Source: Brachynemurus nebulosus
Lineage: Eukaryota; Arthropoda; Insecta; Neuroptera; Myrmeleontidae
Length of the DNA stretch: 64,000 bases
Assembly: GCA_035578155.1 (NCBI GenBank)
Contig: JAPWDM010000005.1
Location: forward strand, 15,839,332 to 15,903,331
Direction: 5' to 3'
Shown here piece by piece: positions 58,973-64,000 of the stretch. The notes beneath the pieces are model-generated. The model had not been told where the DNA came from. It ran no database searches and saw nothing but the letters and a program-made list of their open reading frames with translations. The translations under genes and the position numbers were made by a program. Every line of letters starts with the position of its first letter. Position 1 is the first letter of the stretch.

Positions 58973-59232
58973 CCGCGCGATAACTCTCGAACGAAACGTC
59001 TAACGCTTATGAAATTTTGTGTGCGGACTGGATTCTGAATTGGCTTGGCTAAGTTCGTTAGCCAGACACGTCGGATGCCCAGAAGTAGGTTTTCTGGCCA
59101 TTTTTTATCATTCGATCCTATCATAAGGCAGTTCGATTTTTACATCGTTGAAAAGGAAAAAAAAAATTATGAAGAAAATATTCTTATAATTTTCTTTCTA
59201 TTTTAAGTATTTTTCGAGAAAATGTAAATTTT
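58753..59232 (+). repeat. Microsatellite-bearing dispersed repeat (family M), copy 3
   Basis: It has the same left module as 47033 (GCGAATTTCCAAAACTGGAA; AAATATGTTTTGAGGTCCCT), a (TA)45 tract at about 58878-58968 and the same right module (TCCGCGCGATAACTCTCGAA; TTCGTTAGCCAGACACGTCG; CCCAGAAGTAGGTTTTC). The left modules of the two copies differ at only one position over about 120 bp. The right module is more divergent, especially after ATTTTGTGTGCG. Confidence 0.88.
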
Positions 59233-59624
59233 CACTTTTATTCTTTCTTTGTTAGTCTAATAAGTAATTTATATTTATATCTCAGTTTTTAATAAGTATA
59301 AAAATATTTCACTTTTTTATTAAAGAATTTTGTGAGAACAAGTGAAAACTATTCACATATATGAGATATAACACACATACATGTATAGAGTTTTGTTTCT
59401 CATTTATTGCATTATAATTAGCATGGTTCTATTCCATGTTAAAAAATGTAAATTAAACAGATTTTCTAAGCTAATGTAATGAAGAATTTTTTTTTTTTTT
59501 TATTGAATTTTTAAGTAAACAAGAAATTGAAGATTATGTTATGATATAAATATTATTAAATATAAAACAAAAAAAACGCCGTGAGCAGCGGGGCCCCATC
59601 ACGGTAGTCGAATTTCCCCCTTCA

Positions 59625-60321
59625 TCTTCGGTATTGAATGTTTACAAGCGAAATGTGATTGAAAGTCTACAACCGAATTGTCATTTTGTTGGTTTCAAAA
59701 CTGGTGATGAGTGTTCGGCTGATCGAGGCTTTAAAAAAAGGTTTTAAGTATTTAAGGGTTGTATCTCAGTAAATTTCAATTTTGTGCCGAAAACAGGTAG
59801 CAGAAAAAAAACCAACACAATTCGTACGAGGGCATTCCTGCCCATGTTTATCCGCTAATTGCCTTTATGTTTTAGTTTTAAATATTAAAAAAGGACCTTA
59901 AATAGTAAACTGGAAGGCCTTTATAAAGATATTTTTTCATTCAAAAAAAAAAAAAAATAAAAATAAAAAATAAAAAAAATAAAAAAAAAATTATTTCTTC
60001 GGTATTGAGTGTTTACAAGCGAAATATAATTGAAACTCCACAAGCGATTTGTAATTTTGGTGGTTTCAAAACTGATAATGAGTGTCCGGTTGATCGGGGC
60101 TTTATAAAAAGATTTTAAGTTTTTAAGGGCTGAATCTCAGTAAATTTCAATTTTGTGCCGATAGAAGTTAACAGGGAAAAAGCCAAAACAATTCGTACGA
60201 GGGCATTTCTATCCATGCTTATCCGCCAATTGCCTTTGTGTTTTACTTTTAAATATTAAAAAAGGAACTTAAATAGTAAACTGGAAGGCTTTTATGAAGA
60301 TATTTTTTCTTTCCAAAAAAA
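59625..60321 (+). repeat. Direct duplication with 371-bp offset
   Basis: TCTTCGGTATTGA(A/G)TGTTTA, ATTGTGCCGA-like, ACAATTCGTACGAGGGCATT and AGTAAACTGGAAGGC(C/T)TTTA occur at 59625-59950 and again at 59996-60321. An A-rich stretch separates them. The copies differ by scattered substitutions. No frame spans them. Confidence 0.88.
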
Positions 60322-60599
60322 TCCAAAATTTCTATTTTATAAATAATAAAAATCCAAAATTCCTAAATAATAATTAAATAAATAAATAAACAGTGACTTT
60401 AATAACATTTGCAAATTACTTAATATGTATGTATTTCATTTGTTAAAAAATTGTATTCACTTTTTTTTAAATTTTTTAAAATTACTATTCGCCTACTTGT
60501 ATTTAGAATAAACATAATGCTTTTAAAACACATTTAACAATAGCATTCAATTCCGATGTAAAAATGGGAGAAGTGGGGGAAAAGTGATGTGGACTCCCT

Positions 60600-61180
60600 A
60601 CAAGGTACTAGCTGGATACTAACTGAATACACGTACAAAATTTCAGCCCTCTAGGTTTCCTTATGGAGTCTCTAGACGTGTTAGAAAACAAGCAAAAAAA
60701 TTAAGGAAATATTGGCGTAAAAATCGTGGGGGTAAGGGTTAAAAGTTGAAACCTCCAAAAAACAGTGTCTGGCTATTAGCTTAACCTGTACACCAAATTT
60801 CAGCCCTCTAGGTTTATTTGGGGAGATTTTGACCCGAACGAAACTGTTAAAAAACAAGAAAAATCATGTTCTTTTAGGTATAAAAATGGTGGGGGTAGGG
60901 GTTAAAAGTCGAGACCCCCAAAAGGCACCCCCTTGATACTAACTCAATCCGAATACAAAATTTCAGCCCTCTAGGTTTATTCGGGTGACCTGTGCGAGTG
61001 GTACAAACTTCGAAAACGTCGAAAATGCATGAAATTGTAGCTTAAAAATGAGGGGGGTGGGGGTAAAATATTAAAACCTCCAAAAAGCACAACCTAGGTA
61101 CGAACTTTATCAACACACCAAATTTCAACCCTCTACGTTAATTCTGGGGGGCTGGGGGCCTGTTAGATCCAGCGAAAATC
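60600..61180 (+). repeat. Four ~160-bp tandem units with 'TTTCAGCCCTCTAGGTTT'
   Basis: The phrase AAATTTCAGCCCTCTAGGTT occurs at about 60640, 60797, 60960 and (ATTTCAACCCTCTACGTT) 61122, spacing 157-163 bp. GTTAAAA-G-CG(A)GA(A)ACC(T/C)CCAAAA lies between copies. The units are G/C-richer than the surroundings (GGGGGTAGGGG runs). Similar wording (CCAAATTTCATCTCTTAACT) at about 61398 suggests a fifth, decayed unit. Confidence 0.85.
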
Positions 61181-61460
61181 GTTTTTCCCCCCTCTACTCC
61201 CACCATATCATCCTAGGAAGCTGAATTTTGGATATGTTGTAGATAATTGACCGAAACATTATTTAAAACCGATTTGGAAAAGTTTTATTGCTTTTCCGCC
61301 CCCCACCACCCCCTTAAAGGTCGGGTCCGAAAAAAAATTTGCCCAAAATTTGACCCCACTTTGATAGTATTGTTGTGCATCGGAATAAGCCCCACTTACC
61401 AAATTTCATCTCTTAACTTCCATAGGGGGGCCCTACACATATTAAAAGGTTGCGGGAAAA

Positions 61461-61485
61461 TATATATATATATATATATATATAT
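61461..61485. repeat. Short (TA)12 microsatellite
   Basis: A TA run just before TCAGACATC. It creates a spurious isoleucine-tyrosine segment in an overlapping open frame. Confidence 0.95.
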
Positions 61486-61654
61486 CAGACATCTTTTTTT
61501 TTTACATAATCGTGTTCTACGGGTCCGAAAACGGATAGCGCCCCTGGTCTCGCCTCTCGCAGCTCTTATCGTATAGACTGTATAAGTCTAATTTTTCGGA
61601 GAAAATTCGACTAACAAAATCTGTACAATGTACATATGTATGTACGGAAAAATA

Positions 61655-63647
<1,993 letters not shown>

Positions 63648-64000
63648 ATTTGTTAATTTTAAATTAAAAGCATCTTAAATGTGACTTCAATTGTTTTAAT
63701 TTTAAAATTTATTTTGACAATTTAACTCATGTGTATCAAATAACATAAGAATATTGTAATTTTTGTCACTTTTACCATGAAAAAATATTTGGGACAGATT
63801 TCTACAGTGAAAAAAATGGTACAAAACATTTCATTGATCACTTCATTGTAGGCAAACACGATAAAAACGAAACAAAAATTCGAATTGGTAAATTTAACTG
63901 ATTTCAGAACCATGGTAACAATGTATTAAATAATAACATGAATTATACTAATTTATTTGATTCGTTAAATTGTCTTACCGTATTACATTTGAGTTTTATA
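63648..64000. other. AT-rich end of window
   Basis: No repeat or convincing gene. A 63-codon minus-strand frame (63722-63913) is hydrophobic and has no recognised motif. Confidence 0.3.

Overview
This window looks like a repeat-dense stretch of an AT-rich eukaryotic nuclear genome, most likely an insect or another arthropod. The signs are (TA)n microsatellites, many small DNA transposons with terminal inverted repeats (TIRs), PIF/Harbinger remnants including a MADF-domain gene, a non-LTR retrotransposon of the jockey/I group, and a Helitron-like element ending in CTAGT. Nothing looks bacterial: there are no operons, ribosome binding sites or phage modules. I cannot name the species from the sequence alone.

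Only three long open reading frames are convincing. One is an uninterrupted 698-codon frame at the left edge (1-2094, minus). It runs off the window and carries four C2H2 zinc fingers followed by a transposase-like body. The other two are ORF1 and ORF2 of one apparently intact LINE (34514-40520, minus), with RRM-like/CCHC, endonuclease, reverse transcriptase and RNase H domains. Four decayed coding remnants are recognisable: a PHD-like C-terminus (14085-14324), a PIF/Harbinger transposase N-terminus (22235-22589), a CXC-type cysteine-rich C-terminus (55131-55589, with an inverted partial copy at 54921-55092) and a MADF protein (57498-57758).

Layout. 1-2.1 kb: the zinc-finger gene. 2.7-9.1 kb: hAT-type miniature elements, one inserted into a copy of a ~120-bp repeat family, plus a TA-target element. 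10-18 kb: a hairpin element, a 31-bp minisatellite, and three TA-target elements with distinctive subterminal repeats. 20-33 kb: a series of palindromic or TIR elements (complex foldback, Harbinger, two TTAA-target elements, and two related elements with 'CCTTAATAAGG'-like arrays). 34.5-40.5 kb: the LINE. 41-43.5 kb: a Helitron-like element carrying a nested hAT MITE. 46-52 kb: a candidate 5.2-kb element inserted into an older repeat that has a second copy at 11.3-12.4 kb. 52-58 kb: foldbacks, a hAT MITE, a 2.1-kb inverted repeat, and a Harbinger/MADF element. 58.7-63.7 kb: a microsatellite-bearing dispersed repeat, a 371-bp direct duplication, a ~160-bp tandem array and a ~120-bp satellite-like array.

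The genes do not form a pathway. What ties the window together is layered transposition: target-site duplications (8 bp, TA, TTAA, TAA, 15 bp) and pairs of filled and empty copies allow several insertions to be ordered. The most unusual items are the zinc-finger/transposase-like frame, the elements whose interiors are built from repeats of their own terminal motif, the inverted double copy of a gene 3' end, and the repeat element found with about 4 internal units in one copy and about 15 in another.
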